Below are positions 1-5,926 of a DNA stretch of 14,279 nucleotides, piece after piece. A program made the translations under genes and the position numbers. Location of the stretch: the NCBI GenBank assembly GCA_050747525.1, contig JBOGOC010000112.1, forward strand, positions 1-14,279, given 5' to 3'. The first letter of the stretch is position 1. Every line of letters begins with the position of its first letter. This stretch comes from JBOGOC01 sp050747525. Lineage in GTDB: Bacteria > Acidobacteriota > Polarisedimenticolia > JACPZX01 > DASXTC01. A model generated the notes under the pieces. That model searched no databases. It was given only the letters and a program-made list of their open reading frames with translations, and was not told where the DNA came from.

Positions 1-492
1 CTCCAGGCGGGCGGCCACGCGCCGCGCCTCCAAGCGCTCGCGCGCTATCACGGCCCACCGGCGTTCGAGGTGATCCCAGGCGATGGTCCATCCATAGAGC
101 CCGAACCACAGATCGGGGAGGGCGGGATCGCGCGGGCCGGCGCGCCGGGCCATCGGCCTCAGCGAAGGCTCCACCGCGAGGCGCGCGTCGAAGCCGATCC
201 ACCCGATGGCCCCGCCCGCGAAGGGCCATTCCCCGGCGGGCAGGCAGGCGTGCGGGGCGAGGGCCGCCTCCAGCTTCAGGAATGGGTCGTCCGCGTCACG
301 CCACGCGTCCCACACGACCTCGGAGAACGGCTCGGCGCTCAGGAACGAATAGCGCGCGATGTCCTCGCCGGCCCCTTCCGGGCCGGCGCTCAGCAGCAGG
401 GCCGGCGCGCGACCCGCGGCGAACAGGGGGAGCACGTCGAGCGGGTCGCGCCATCCGTCCAGATCGAGGACGAACGGCCTGGACGCGCTCAT
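1..492 (-). CDS. pabB: Aminodeoxychorismate synthase component I (PabB), N-terminal fragment, cut by window edge
   Basis: The minus-strand frame is open from an ATG at 492 to the left edge (164 codons) and starts MSASRPFVLDLDGWRDPL. It matches the N-terminal domain of the anthranilate synthase I/PabB family: an ARYSFLSAEPFSEV stretch (about residues 46-59), a GGAIGWIGFDAR stretch (about 93-104) and LPDLWFGLYGWTIAWDHLERR (about 125-145). These resemble the PabB version of the domain more than TrpE. The catalytic chorismate-binding domain lies beyond the window. PabB makes 4-amino-4-deoxychorismate from chorismate and ammonia for folate synthesis, in the cytosol with the glutaminase PabA. Its ATG overlaps the TGA of the upstream PHP gene as ATGA (489-492), which suggests translational coupling. 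PabB versus another chorismate-utilising enzyme cannot be settled without the C-terminus. Confidence 0.82.
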   Translation of the reverse strand, partial: MSASRPFVLDLDGWRDPLDVLPLFAAGRAPALLLSAGPEGAGEDIARYSFLSAEPFSEVVWDAWRDADDPFLKLEAALAPHACLPAGEWPFAGGAIGWIGFDARLAVEPSLRPMARRAGPRDPALPDLWFGLYGWTIAWDHLERRWAVIARERLEARRVAARLE

Positions 493-1328
493 CGCCGCAG
501 GGCCAGCTCGCGCAGGCGGTCCACGGTCTCGCGTGCCACGCCGGCCTCCCCGACGCGATGCCGGTTGCGTCCCTCACCGTGGAAGTCCGAGCCGCCCGTC
601 CCCACCACGCCCAGGCGCTTCGCCATCTCCGCCATGCGACGCCGTACGTCGTCGCCGTGCTTGGGGTGGTGCACCTCGATGCCGTGCAGCCCCTCTCTCA
701 CCAGCGATTCCGTGTCCGCGTCGGACAGATTGAGGCCGGGATGGGCCACCACGATCGCGGCCGAGCGGGCGCGCGCCAGCTCGAGGGCCTGCGCTACGGA
801 CAGGGTCTCGCGCGCCACGTACCCGGGCTGCCCGCGGCGCAGGTAGCGCACGAACGCCTCGTCCAGGTCGATGGCCGCGCCGTGGCGCACGATGGCGTCG
901 GCGATGTGAGGCCGCCCGATGGAGGTGCGATCTCCCGCCCCCGATGCCTGGGCGATGGCGTCGACCTCCTCCATGGTGACCGGCACGCCCGCCTTGTTGA
1001 GCTTCTGGACGATCCGCTCGGCGCGGCGGCGCCGCTCCTGCCGGAGCGGCTCGAGCGCCTCGCGCAGCGCGACGTCGTCGGGGTCGAGCCCGTACACCAG
1101 CAGGTGGATCTCGCGGCTCTTCCAGGACGACGAGAGCTCGGCCCCACCCAGGACCTCGAGGCCCGGCGGGGCGGACGCGCGCGCTTCGCGGATGCCGTCC
1201 ACGGTGTCGTGATCGGTGAGCGCCAGCAGCGACAGCCCCGCGGCGGCGGCCGACGCCACGAGCTCCGCCGGCGTGAGCAGGCCGTCGGAGTGGTGAGAAT
1301 GCGTGTGCAGGTCGGCTTCGATGGGCAT
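489..1328 (-). CDS. PHP-domain phosphoesterase (TrpH/YciV-type, 3',5'-nucleotide phosphatase/RNase AM family)
   Basis: A 279-residue cytosolic PHP-domain protein. The metal-binding signature is complete: HTH at residues 8-10 with D15, TDHD with H40, E64 in GAELS, H75, H196 in AHPG, and D248/H250 in GSDFH. GRPHIA (138-143) is typical of the TrpH/YciV subgroup. Characterised members hydrolyse 3',5'-bisphosphonucleotides and remove 5' nucleotides from short RNAs or from rRNA 5' ends; that activity here is inferred from family. The length fits the family (about 280-290). The ATG at 1328 lies 11 bases after the RNase Y stop, and the TGA overlaps the pabB ATG, so it is probably co-transcribed with both. 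Pairing with RNase Y fits a role in RNA end trimming or nucleotide recycling. The exact substrate cannot be told from sequence. Confidence 0.9.
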   Translation of the reverse strand: MPIEADLHTHSHHSDGLLTPAELVASAAAAGLSLLALTDHDTVDGIREARASAPPGLEVLGGAELSSSWKSREIHLLVYGLDPDDVALREALEPLRQERRRRAERIVQKLNKAGVPVTMEEVDAIAQASGAGDRTSIGRPHIADAIVRHGAAIDLDEAFVRYLRRGQPGYVARETLSVAQALELARARSAAIVVAHPGLNLSDADTESLVREGLHGIEVHHPKHGDDVRRRMAEMAKRLGVVGTGGSDFHGEGRNRHRVGEAGVARETVDRLRELALRR

Positions 1329-1339
1329 GAGGCCCCGGA

Positions 1340-2908
1340 TCAGCGGGCGTAGTCCACGGCCCGCATCTCGCGGATGACCGTGACCTTGATCTTGCCCGGG
1401 TATTCCATTTCCTGCTGGATCTTCGCCGCCAGCGTGGAGGCCAGAAGCGCCGACTGGGCGTCGTCGAGGCGGTCGTGGCGCGCGATCACGCGGATCTCGC
1501 GGCCGGCCTGGATGGCGAACGACTGCTCCACCCCCTCCATCGAGTCGGCCAGCTTCTCCAGCTGCTCGATGCGCTTGACGTAGTCCACCGTGGTGCGGCG
1601 CCTCGCGCCGGGACGGGCCCCGGAGATGGCGTCGGCGGCCGACACCAGGACCGAGATGGGGCTGATCACCTCCACGTCCTCATGATGCGAGGCGATGGCG
1701 TTCTGCACGATGAGCGGCTCGCCGTACTTCTTGGCCACCTCGTAGCCGATCTCGGGATGGGTCCCCTCGCGCTCGTAGTCGATGGCCTTGCCGATGTCGT
1801 GGAACAGGCCGGCGCGGCGCGCGAGCCTGCCGTCCAGCCGAAGCTCGAGGGCCATCAGCTCGGTGAGCCGGCCCACTTCCTTGGAATGCTCGAGCACGTT
1901 CTGCCCGTACGACGTGCGGTACCGCAGGCGCCCCAGCAGCCGGACGATCTCGGGGTGCACCCCCTCGATCTTCATCTCACGCAGCGCGTCTTCCCCGATC
2001 CGCTGGATGTTGCGCACCATCTTGCGCTTCATCTCGTTGGAGACGTCCTCGATGCGCCGCGGCGTGATGTTCCCCTCCTTCATGATCTTCTCGAGGCACA
2101 TCCGCGCGATCTCGCGCTTGACGGGGTTGAAGCCCGACAGCACCACGGAATCGGGCGAGTCGTCCACCACCAGCTGCACGCCGACGAACTTCTCGAAGGC
2201 CTTGATGTTCTTCCCCTCGTGCCCGATGAGGCGCCCCTTCATTTTCTCGTTGGGCAGGGGCACGGCGGTGACGGTCTTCTCGTTGGAGTAGTCGGCCGCC
2301 TGGCGCTCGATGGCCAGGGAGATGATCTTCTGGGCCTCCATCTCGGCGTTCTGCTGCGCCTCGTCCTTGATTTCCTTGATCATCCGGGCCGCCTCGAACC
2401 GCGTCTCGTTGCGCAGGTTGCCCAGCAGCACCTTCTTGGCTTCGTCGGCGGTGAGCCCTGAGATCTTCTCCAGGCGCTCGTTCACCTCGCGGGTGGCGGC
2501 CTCCAGACGCCGGGCGGCGTCTTCGTTGACCCGGTCGCGCTCTTCGAGGCGCCGCTCGCGCTCCTTGAAGGACTGCTCGCGGCGGCGGACCTGGGCGGTG
2601 GCTTCCTGCAGGCTGGCCTGGGTGTCTTCGGCTTCCTTCTGCAACCGCTGCAGCGACCGCTGGCGGTCGCGCGCCTCGGCCTCGAGCTGTTTCTTGGTGC
2701 GGTACCACTCGTCCTTGGCGGACAGCACAGCGGCCTTGCGGTCGGCTTCCGTCTGGCGCTCGGCCTGCTGGAGCAGCTCGGCCGATTCGGCCCGGGCGGC
2801 CGTCAGGCTGGCGCGCCCCAGGCGGCTGTTGAGCACCCAGCCCAGGGCGAGCGCTCCCCCGGCCACCACCAGGGCCGCCAGGGCAATCAGGGCCATCGAA
2901 CCGGACAT
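1340..2908 (-). CDS. rny: Ribonuclease Y
   Basis: RNase Y is a membrane-anchored endoribonuclease that starts mRNA decay. The 522-residue product has the full family layout: an N-terminal membrane helix (about 5-26), a long charged coiled coil (about 35-165), a KH RNA-binding domain with GRLIGHEGKNIKAFE (225-239), and an HD domain with H341, HD at 370-371 (LFHDIGKA), HH at 408-409 and D426 in SAADA. The C-terminus, ending EMEYPGKIKVTVIREMRA plus a short tail, is the usual family ending. The open frame extends upstream to 3034, but the ATG at 2908 is preferred: GGAGGAA sits 7-9 bases ahead, the product begins directly with the membrane helix, and the length matches the family (about 520). It heads a probable rny-PHP-pabB unit. 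A 600-base non-coding, hairpin-rich region lies upstream. Confidence 0.97.
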   Translation of the reverse strand: MSGSMALIALAALVVAGGALALGWVLNSRLGRASLTAARAESAELLQQAERQTEADRKAAVLSAKDEWYRTKKQLEAEARDRQRSLQRLQKEAEDTQASLQEATAQVRRREQSFKERERRLEERDRVNEDAARRLEAATREVNERLEKISGLTADEAKKVLLGNLRNETRFEAARMIKEIKDEAQQNAEMEAQKIISLAIERQAADYSNEKTVTAVPLPNEKMKGRLIGHEGKNIKAFEKFVGVQLVVDDSPDSVVLSGFNPVKREIARMCLEKIMKEGNITPRRIEDVSNEMKRKMVRNIQRIGEDALREMKIEGVHPEIVRLLGRLRYRTSYGQNVLEHSKEVGRLTELMALELRLDGRLARRAGLFHDIGKAIDYEREGTHPEIGYEVAKKYGEPLIVQNAIASHHEDVEVISPISVLVSAADAISGARPGARRRTTVDYVKRIEQLEKLADSMEGVEQSFAIQAGREIRVIARHDRLDDAQSALLASTLAAKIQQEMEYPGKIKVTVIREMRAVDYAR

Positions 2909-2915
2909 CCTTGCC

Positions 2916-2922
2916 TTCCTCC
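2916..2922 (-). promoter_or_regulatory. Ribosome binding site of rny (fixes the start)
   Basis: Minus-strand GGAGGAA, with GGAGG nine bases before the ATG at 2908. The frame stays open for 42 more codons upstream, but those would encode an Arg/Pro-rich segment ahead of the membrane helix, unlike RNase Y proteins. This site therefore decides the start. Confidence 0.7.
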
Positions 2923-3083
2923 CCCGCCTCCCGAGGGACGAACCCGCCGCAGCCGTGCGGCGTCGCGCGGAGAGACGGGAACGGTGTCGGGCGGGAGGAG
3001 GGGCGCCGCGCGCGTGGCGCGGGGCCGGGGTCATCGGGGCCGTTTCAGGCCTGCGGCGGAATCCCTGGAGGACTGGGCGCGAC

Positions 3084-3149
3084 GGGGCGCGGCACGCGCC
3101 CCGGGGACAGGTCCCCGAAGGCGCCCGCAGGGGAACGTCCCTTCTGCGG
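3084..3149 (-). repeat. Cluster of three adjacent inverted repeats (structured leader upstream of rny)
   Basis: Three hairpin-forming repeats lie side by side. At 3125-3149, arms of 6 bases (CCGCAG/CTGCGG) enclose a second GGGA/TCCC stem. At 3103-3116, GGGGAC and GTCCCC are separated by 2 bases. At 3084-3102, 8-base perfect arms GGGGCGCG/CGCGCCCC enclose a 3-base loop. No T-run follows in either direction, so an ordinary intrinsic terminator is unlikely. The block sits about 175-240 bases upstream of the rny start and would be part of its leader if transcription starts further upstream. Function is unknown; mRNA-stability control or a small structured RNA are possible. Confidence 0.6.
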
Positions 3150-3153
3150 TGGT

Positions 3154-3165
3154 AGCACGAGTGCT
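3154..3165. promoter_or_regulatory. Operator-like inverted repeat AGCAC-N2-GTGCT in a low-GC pocket
   Basis: AGCACGAGTGCT is an inverted repeat with 5-base arms. It lies next to the least GC-rich part of the intergenic region (GAATATCCCATCAAGG on the plus strand). On the minus strand TTACGG and TATTCA stand 17 bases apart, but each matches only half of the sigma-70 consensus. This is a possible regulatory site for rny and is weakly supported. Confidence 0.2.
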
Positions 3166-3450
3166 GAATATCCCATCAAGGGCAAGCCCGTAATCGTAGA
3201 TGCGTCCGTGTCAGGTGTTCCATCCGCGCCCGACCCCTTCGCGGCCGTCTGACCGGACCGCGGGCCGAACCCGGCACGTCCTTCTCCCGCCGCAGCCACC
3301 CCCCGTGCCGGCCCATGCCGGCCCTTTGTGGGGCATCTCCACCCGGCTCCAGGCCGCTTCGGTCTCGTGACCATCGTGCGGCATTCGTGCGGCTGGAGCT
3401 AGGCGCCCGGAAAGGGCCACGTTCAGGCCCTTCCGTGCGGCGTTGTCGGG

Positions 3451-3480
3451 AATGTAACACCATGCGGGTCTAACCCGCAA
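3451..3480 (-). promoter_or_regulatory. Weak candidate sigma-70 promoter for the rny unit
   Basis: On the minus strand TTGCGG (3475-3480) is followed after 18 bases by TACATT (3451-3456), a partial match to TTGACA/TATAAT. The -35 part overlaps the hairpin at 3464-3478. If real, it would give a 5' leader of over 500 bases containing all the hairpins. Support is thin. Confidence 0.2.
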
Positions 3481-3519
3481 GGAAAGATCGGCCGGACCGG
3501 GCGATCCGCTATTGCCCGG
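3464..3519 (-). terminator. Hairpins behind exbD, possible transcription end of the tonB/exb unit
   Basis: Two inverted repeats follow or overlap the last exbD stop: CCGGGC/GCCCGG at 3497-3502/3514-3519, and GCGGGT-TAG-ACCCGC at 3464-3478 (6 base pairs, 3-base loop). A third, longer one (GGAAGGGCC with GGCCCTTTCC, 3409-3434) follows. None is followed by a clear T-run on the minus strand, so intrinsic termination is doubtful. They could be RNA 3'-end stabilising structures or part of a Rho-dependent end. Confidence 0.25.
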
Positions 3520-3979
3520 AGGGGGCGGCTTCGGCGGCGGCGGTGCCTTCCAGGGGGGCGTCGGCGATCTTGTCGTCCGTCACCAGCCCGATCCCTTCGG
3601 CCCCTGCCGACCGGATGGCGTCCATCAGGGTGACCACGTCACCGTAGTTGTTGTTCCGGGCCGCGGCCAGGAAGACCATCTTCTTGCTCTGGCCGGCCAG
3701 GATCCCCGACAGCTTGGGCTCGAGCTGCTCGATGGTGGTCTTGTCCTTGTTGATGAAGTAGCTGCCATCCTTGGCGAAGCTGACCACGATCTGCTTCTCG
3801 AGCATCTCCGTGGGTATCTGCTGCTCCACGGCCTGGGGCACCTGCATGTCGTAGCCGCGCTGCAGGAGCGGCGTCACGACCATGAAGATGATGAGCAGCA
3901 CGAGGACCACGTCCACCAGGGGTGTGACGTTGATCTCGGAGTTGATGTGCCCTTTTCCGTTTCCAACCGACATGCCCAT
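3509..3979 (-). CDS. exbD: Biopolymer transport protein ExbD/TolR, second copy
   Basis: A 156-residue ExbD/TolR protein: short cytoplasmic N-terminus, one membrane helix (about 21-41) and a periplasmic domain. The proton-path aspartate is D23 in INVTPLVDVVLVLLIIF. Together with ExbB it uses the proton motive force to energise TonB or a similar periplasm-spanning partner. The ATG at 3979 is preceded by GAGGGATC, and the gene starts 18 bases after the stop of the other exbD. The first 40 residues are nearly the same as in the neighbour, while the periplasmic domains (MVFLAAARNNNYGDVVTLMD here) differ clearly. The last 20 residues are Ala/Glu-rich and probably flexible. It could equally be named TolR-like; pairing with ExbB and TonB favours ExbD. 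Confidence 0.93.
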   Translation of the reverse strand: MGMSVGNGKGHINSEINVTPLVDVVLVLLIIFMVVTPLLQRGYDMQVPQAVEQQIPTEMLEKQIVVSFAKDGSYFINKDKTTIEQLEPKLSGILAGQSKKMVFLAAARNNNYGDVVTLMDAIRSAGAEGIGLVTDDKIADAPLEGTAAAEAAPSGQ

Positions 3980-3997
3980 GCTGGATCCCTCGATTCG

Positions 3998-4435
3998 CTA
4001 GACGCCGGGAATTCCCGACTTCTCGGCCACGATCCCCACGCCGGAGAAGCCGGCCCTGTTGACCACCATCATGACGTCCTTGACCTCGCCATACGACAGG
4101 CGCTTGTCACCCTTGAGGGTGATGCGCTTGTTGGGATTGCGCTGGAAGGTCTCCTGAAGGAGCGTCTCGAGATCGGGCAGGTTGACCTCTTTGGTCTCCA
4201 GCCACACCGACACCGGGTTTCCCGGCCCGTTGTACGAGACCGAGATGAGCAATTCGTTCTCGTCCTCGGGCAGCGCCGACGGGTTCGCGGTGGTGGGCAG
4301 CTGCACCGGCCGGCCCTTCTGCAGCATGGGGGTGATGACCATGAAGATGATCAGCAGCACGAGCACCACGTCCACCAGAGGGGTGACGTTGATGTCGGAG
4401 TTGATCTTCCCCTTCTTGCCGACCGACATGCCCAT
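3998..4435 (-). CDS. exbD: Biopolymer transport protein ExbD/TolR, first copy
   Basis: A 145-residue ExbD/TolR protein with the membrane helix at about 20-40 and the conserved aspartate D22 in INVTPLVDVVLVLLIIF. The periplasmic part contains RITLKGDKRLSYGEVKDVM, the usual ExbD C-terminal fold region. It starts 10 bases after the exbB stop, and its ribosome binding site (AGGAG) overlaps that stop, so expression is coupled to exbB. Two different ExbD proteins with one ExbB suggest a mixed ExbD pair in the motor, since ExbB pentamers hold two ExbD chains. That is inference from known ExbB/ExbD structures and is not proven for this system. Confidence 0.93.
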   Translation of the reverse strand: MGMSVGKKGKINSDINVTPLVDVVLVLLIIFMVITPMLQKGRPVQLPTTANPSALPEDENELLISVSYNGPGNPVSVWLETKEVNLPDLETLLQETFQRNPNKRITLKGDKRLSYGEVKDVMMVVNRAGFSGVGIVAEKSGIPGV

Positions 4436-4445
4436 GGACGATCTC

Positions 4446-5126
4446 CTACCTGGCCGAGGCGTTCTGGCGCTGCCTGAGGAAGAAGTCGATCAGCTCGGAG
4501 GCCGAGTTGGACATCTCCACGTCGAACCGCTCGATGCGCCCCTGGAAGTAGTTGTATGCCATGACGGCCGGGATGGCGACGAACAGCCCGAACGCCGTCT
4601 CGATGAGCGCCTCGGCGATACCGGCCGACACGGAGCCCAGACCGCCGGAGCCCGACTTGGCCATCCCCTGGAACGCCGTGATGACGCCCAGGACGGTGCC
4701 GAACAGACCCACGAACGGCGCGGTCGACCCGATGGTCCCCAGCCCGCCCAGCTTGGACTTCAGCTCGGCCGCGGTCAGCACGGTGGCGCGCTCCAGGGCG
4801 CGGCGAACGGCTTCGATGACGTCCACGGTGGCCCCGCCTTCCTTCTCGTTGAGGAACTCCTGAAGCCCCGCGCTCAGCACCTTGGCCAGGTGCGACTTGG
4901 GGTACTTCTTGGAGGCCGCGATGGCGCCCTCCAGGTCGTTGCTGCGCAGGTGCTTCATGACGATGGGAAGGAACTCCACCGACTGCTTCACGGCGTTGCG
5001 GTAGGTGAGGAACTTCTCGAACATCACGGCAATCGACCAGATCGACATCCCCAGCAGGAACACCGCCACGCCTTTGGCGGGGATTCCCATCTGGTGCCAC
5101 ATTTCCATCGGTCCAAATTCACCCAT
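4446..5126 (-). CDS. exbB: Biopolymer transport protein ExbB (MotA/TolQ/ExbB proton channel)
   Basis: A 226-residue inner-membrane protein with three predicted membrane helices (about 16-37, 130-153 and 168-193) and a cytoplasmic loop between the first two. The family core is visible: GSTAPFVGLFGTVLGVITAF (133-152) and EALIETAFGLFVAIPAVMAYN (172-192), including the polar residues T150 and T177 that line the proton path in ExbB/TolQ. ExbB forms the stator pentamer around ExbD and powers TonB. The ATG at 5126 follows a strong GAGAGGAG ribosome binding site, 14 bases after the tonB stop. The order TPR-tonB-exbB-exbD-exbD indicates a single transcription unit. TolQ is the alternative name; there is no tolA, tolB or pal next to it in the window. 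Confidence 0.95.
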   Translation of the reverse strand: MGEFGPMEMWHQMGIPAKGVAVFLLGMSIWSIAVMFEKFLTYRNAVKQSVEFLPIVMKHLRSNDLEGAIAASKKYPKSHLAKVLSAGLQEFLNEKEGGATVDVIEAVRRALERATVLTAAELKSKLGGLGTIGSTAPFVGLFGTVLGVITAFQGMAKSGSGGLGSVSAGIAEALIETAFGLFVAIPAVMAYNYFQGRIERFDVEMSNSASELIDFFLRQRQNASAR

Positions 5127-5140
5127 CTGAAGCTCCTCTC

Positions 5141-5917
5141 TTACTTCAAGTTGAAATCAACGATGACCGTGAGATACACCTTCACGGGCCGCCCGCTCTG
5201 CAGGGCCGGCTGGTACTTCCACTTCCTCACGGCCTCCATGGCCGCCGCATCGAACAGAGGGTTTGACTTCAGGACCTTCACGTCCTCCACCTCTCCGGTG
5301 CGGCCCACGACGATCTCCAGGATGACCTTCCCCTCGGCGCGCGCCTTGCGGGCCACCTCGGGGTACGAGGGCTTCACGAACGTGGTGCGCTCAGGCGGCC
5401 TCACGTCGCCCGTGAGATAGATGGGCTGATCCTCTCCGGGAAGGCCCCCCAGCACGCCGCCGGGAACTCCCCCCAGCACGCCGCCGATCACGCCGCCCAC
5501 CACGCCTCCCACCACGCCGCCGGGCACGCCGCCCGGCACGCCCCCTTCCACGCCGCCTTCCGATTCCTCTCCCGGGTTCTCTTCCTCCTCGGGGATCTCC
5601 TCGGGGACTTCCTGAGGCTGCACCACCTCGGGGATGTCCTCGGGGATGATCTCGGGCTTCTCGATTTCCTCCACCTTGGGCTTGGTGGATCCGGCCGGGG
5701 GCGGAGGAGGTGGCGGAGGTGGTGGCGGCGGTGGCGCCGTGCCGACGAACTGCACGTTGATGGCCGGCTCGGGCAGGGCCTCCACGTGCAGGTACGAGGC
5801 GGTGACCATGCTCACCAGGATGGCGCCGTGCACCACCATCGAGCCGGTCGACATGTACACCTCGCGCAGCCCCTTCTTCTCCTTCTTGGGGCTGGAGTCC
5901 ATCAAGGTATCGAACAT
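5141..5917 (-). CDS. tonB: TonB energy transducer with poly-proline and GGVx-repeat linker
   Basis: A 258-residue TonB protein. A cytoplasmic Lys-rich start precedes one membrane helix (about 25-45) that carries the functionally important SxxxH motif (S26, H30). The periplasmic linker follows: 13 consecutive prolines (62-74), a Pro/Glu-rich stretch (80-118), then ten four-residue GGVx repeats (121-160). The C-terminal TonB domain (about 175-258) has SYPEVARKARAEGKVILEIV and FDAAAMEAVRKWKYQPA, ending in the usual beta-strand VYLTVIVDFNLK. It transmits proton-motive force from ExbB/ExbD to outer-membrane partners. The start ATG lies 9 bases after the stop of the TPR gene, with GGGA ahead. No TonB-dependent receptor lies in the window, so the substrate is unknown. 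Confidence 0.93.
   Translation of the reverse strand: MFDTLMDSSPKKEKKGLREVYMSTGSMVVHGAILVSMVTASYLHVEALPEPAINVQFVGTAPPPPPPPPPPPPPAGSTKPKVEEIEKPEIIPEDIPEVVQPQEVPEEIPEEEENPGEESEGGVEGGVPGGVPGGVVGGVVGGVIGGVLGGVPGGVLGGLPGEDQPIYLTGDVRPPERTTFVKPSYPEVARKARAEGKVILEIVVGRTGEVEDVKVLKSNPLFDAAAMEAVRKWKYQPALQSGRPVKVYLTVIVDFNLK
5438..5557 (-). repeat. Ten in-frame 12-base repeats encoding GGVx in tonB
   Basis: Codons 121-160 of tonB encode ten tetrapeptides of the form GGV followed by E, P, P, V, V, I, L, P, L and then GGLP. The array is perfectly in frame with a period of 12 bases, so copy number could change without a frameshift. It forms a Gly/Val-rich segment of the periplasm-spanning linker. Confidence 0.85.
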
Positions 5918-5926
5918 GCGGATCCC

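Larger units (their letters stand above)
2909..3508. other. 600-base intergenic region: probable long rny leader/promoter region, no gene seen
   Basis: Between the second exbD stop and the RNase Y start I see no convincing gene on either strand. Short open frames here have Arg/Pro/Gly-rich products without recognisable domains. From left to right the region holds the rny ribosome binding site, a block of three tight hairpins (3084-3149), a small less GC-rich pocket (about 3154-3210) that may contain a promoter, short direct repeats (3374-3393), and hairpins just behind exbD (3409-3519). I looked for tRNA T-arms and for the conserved core of RNase P RNA (GGAAAGTCC-like) and did not find them. 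A 6S or other structured RNA was considered but no defining element was recognised. Confidence 0.6.

Noticed and set aside
282..2461. Long plus-strand open frames opposite the PHP and rny genes
   Set aside because: They lie antisense to genes with complete catalytic motifs; their products are His/Arg/Leu-rich without domains, an effect of GC-rich codon positions.
2909..3034. N-terminal extension of RNase Y to 3034
   Set aside because: Would add 42 Arg/Pro-rich residues before the membrane helix; the ATG at 2908 has a good ribosome binding site and gives the normal length.
3241..3300. GGGTTCGGCCC on the minus strand resembling a tRNA T-arm
   Set aside because: The flanking stem does not pair properly and no acceptor, D or anticodon arm can be placed around it.
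3040..3450. RNase P RNA or 6S RNA in the intergenic region
   Set aside because: Size would allow it, but the conserved RNase P core was not found and no 6S-type closing stem with central bubble could be drawn with confidence.
3045..3480. Small open frames of about 90-110 residues on the minus strand in the rny upstream region
   Set aside because: They overlap each other in different frames and have Arg/Gly/Pro-rich products, no ribosome binding sites and no recognisable domain.
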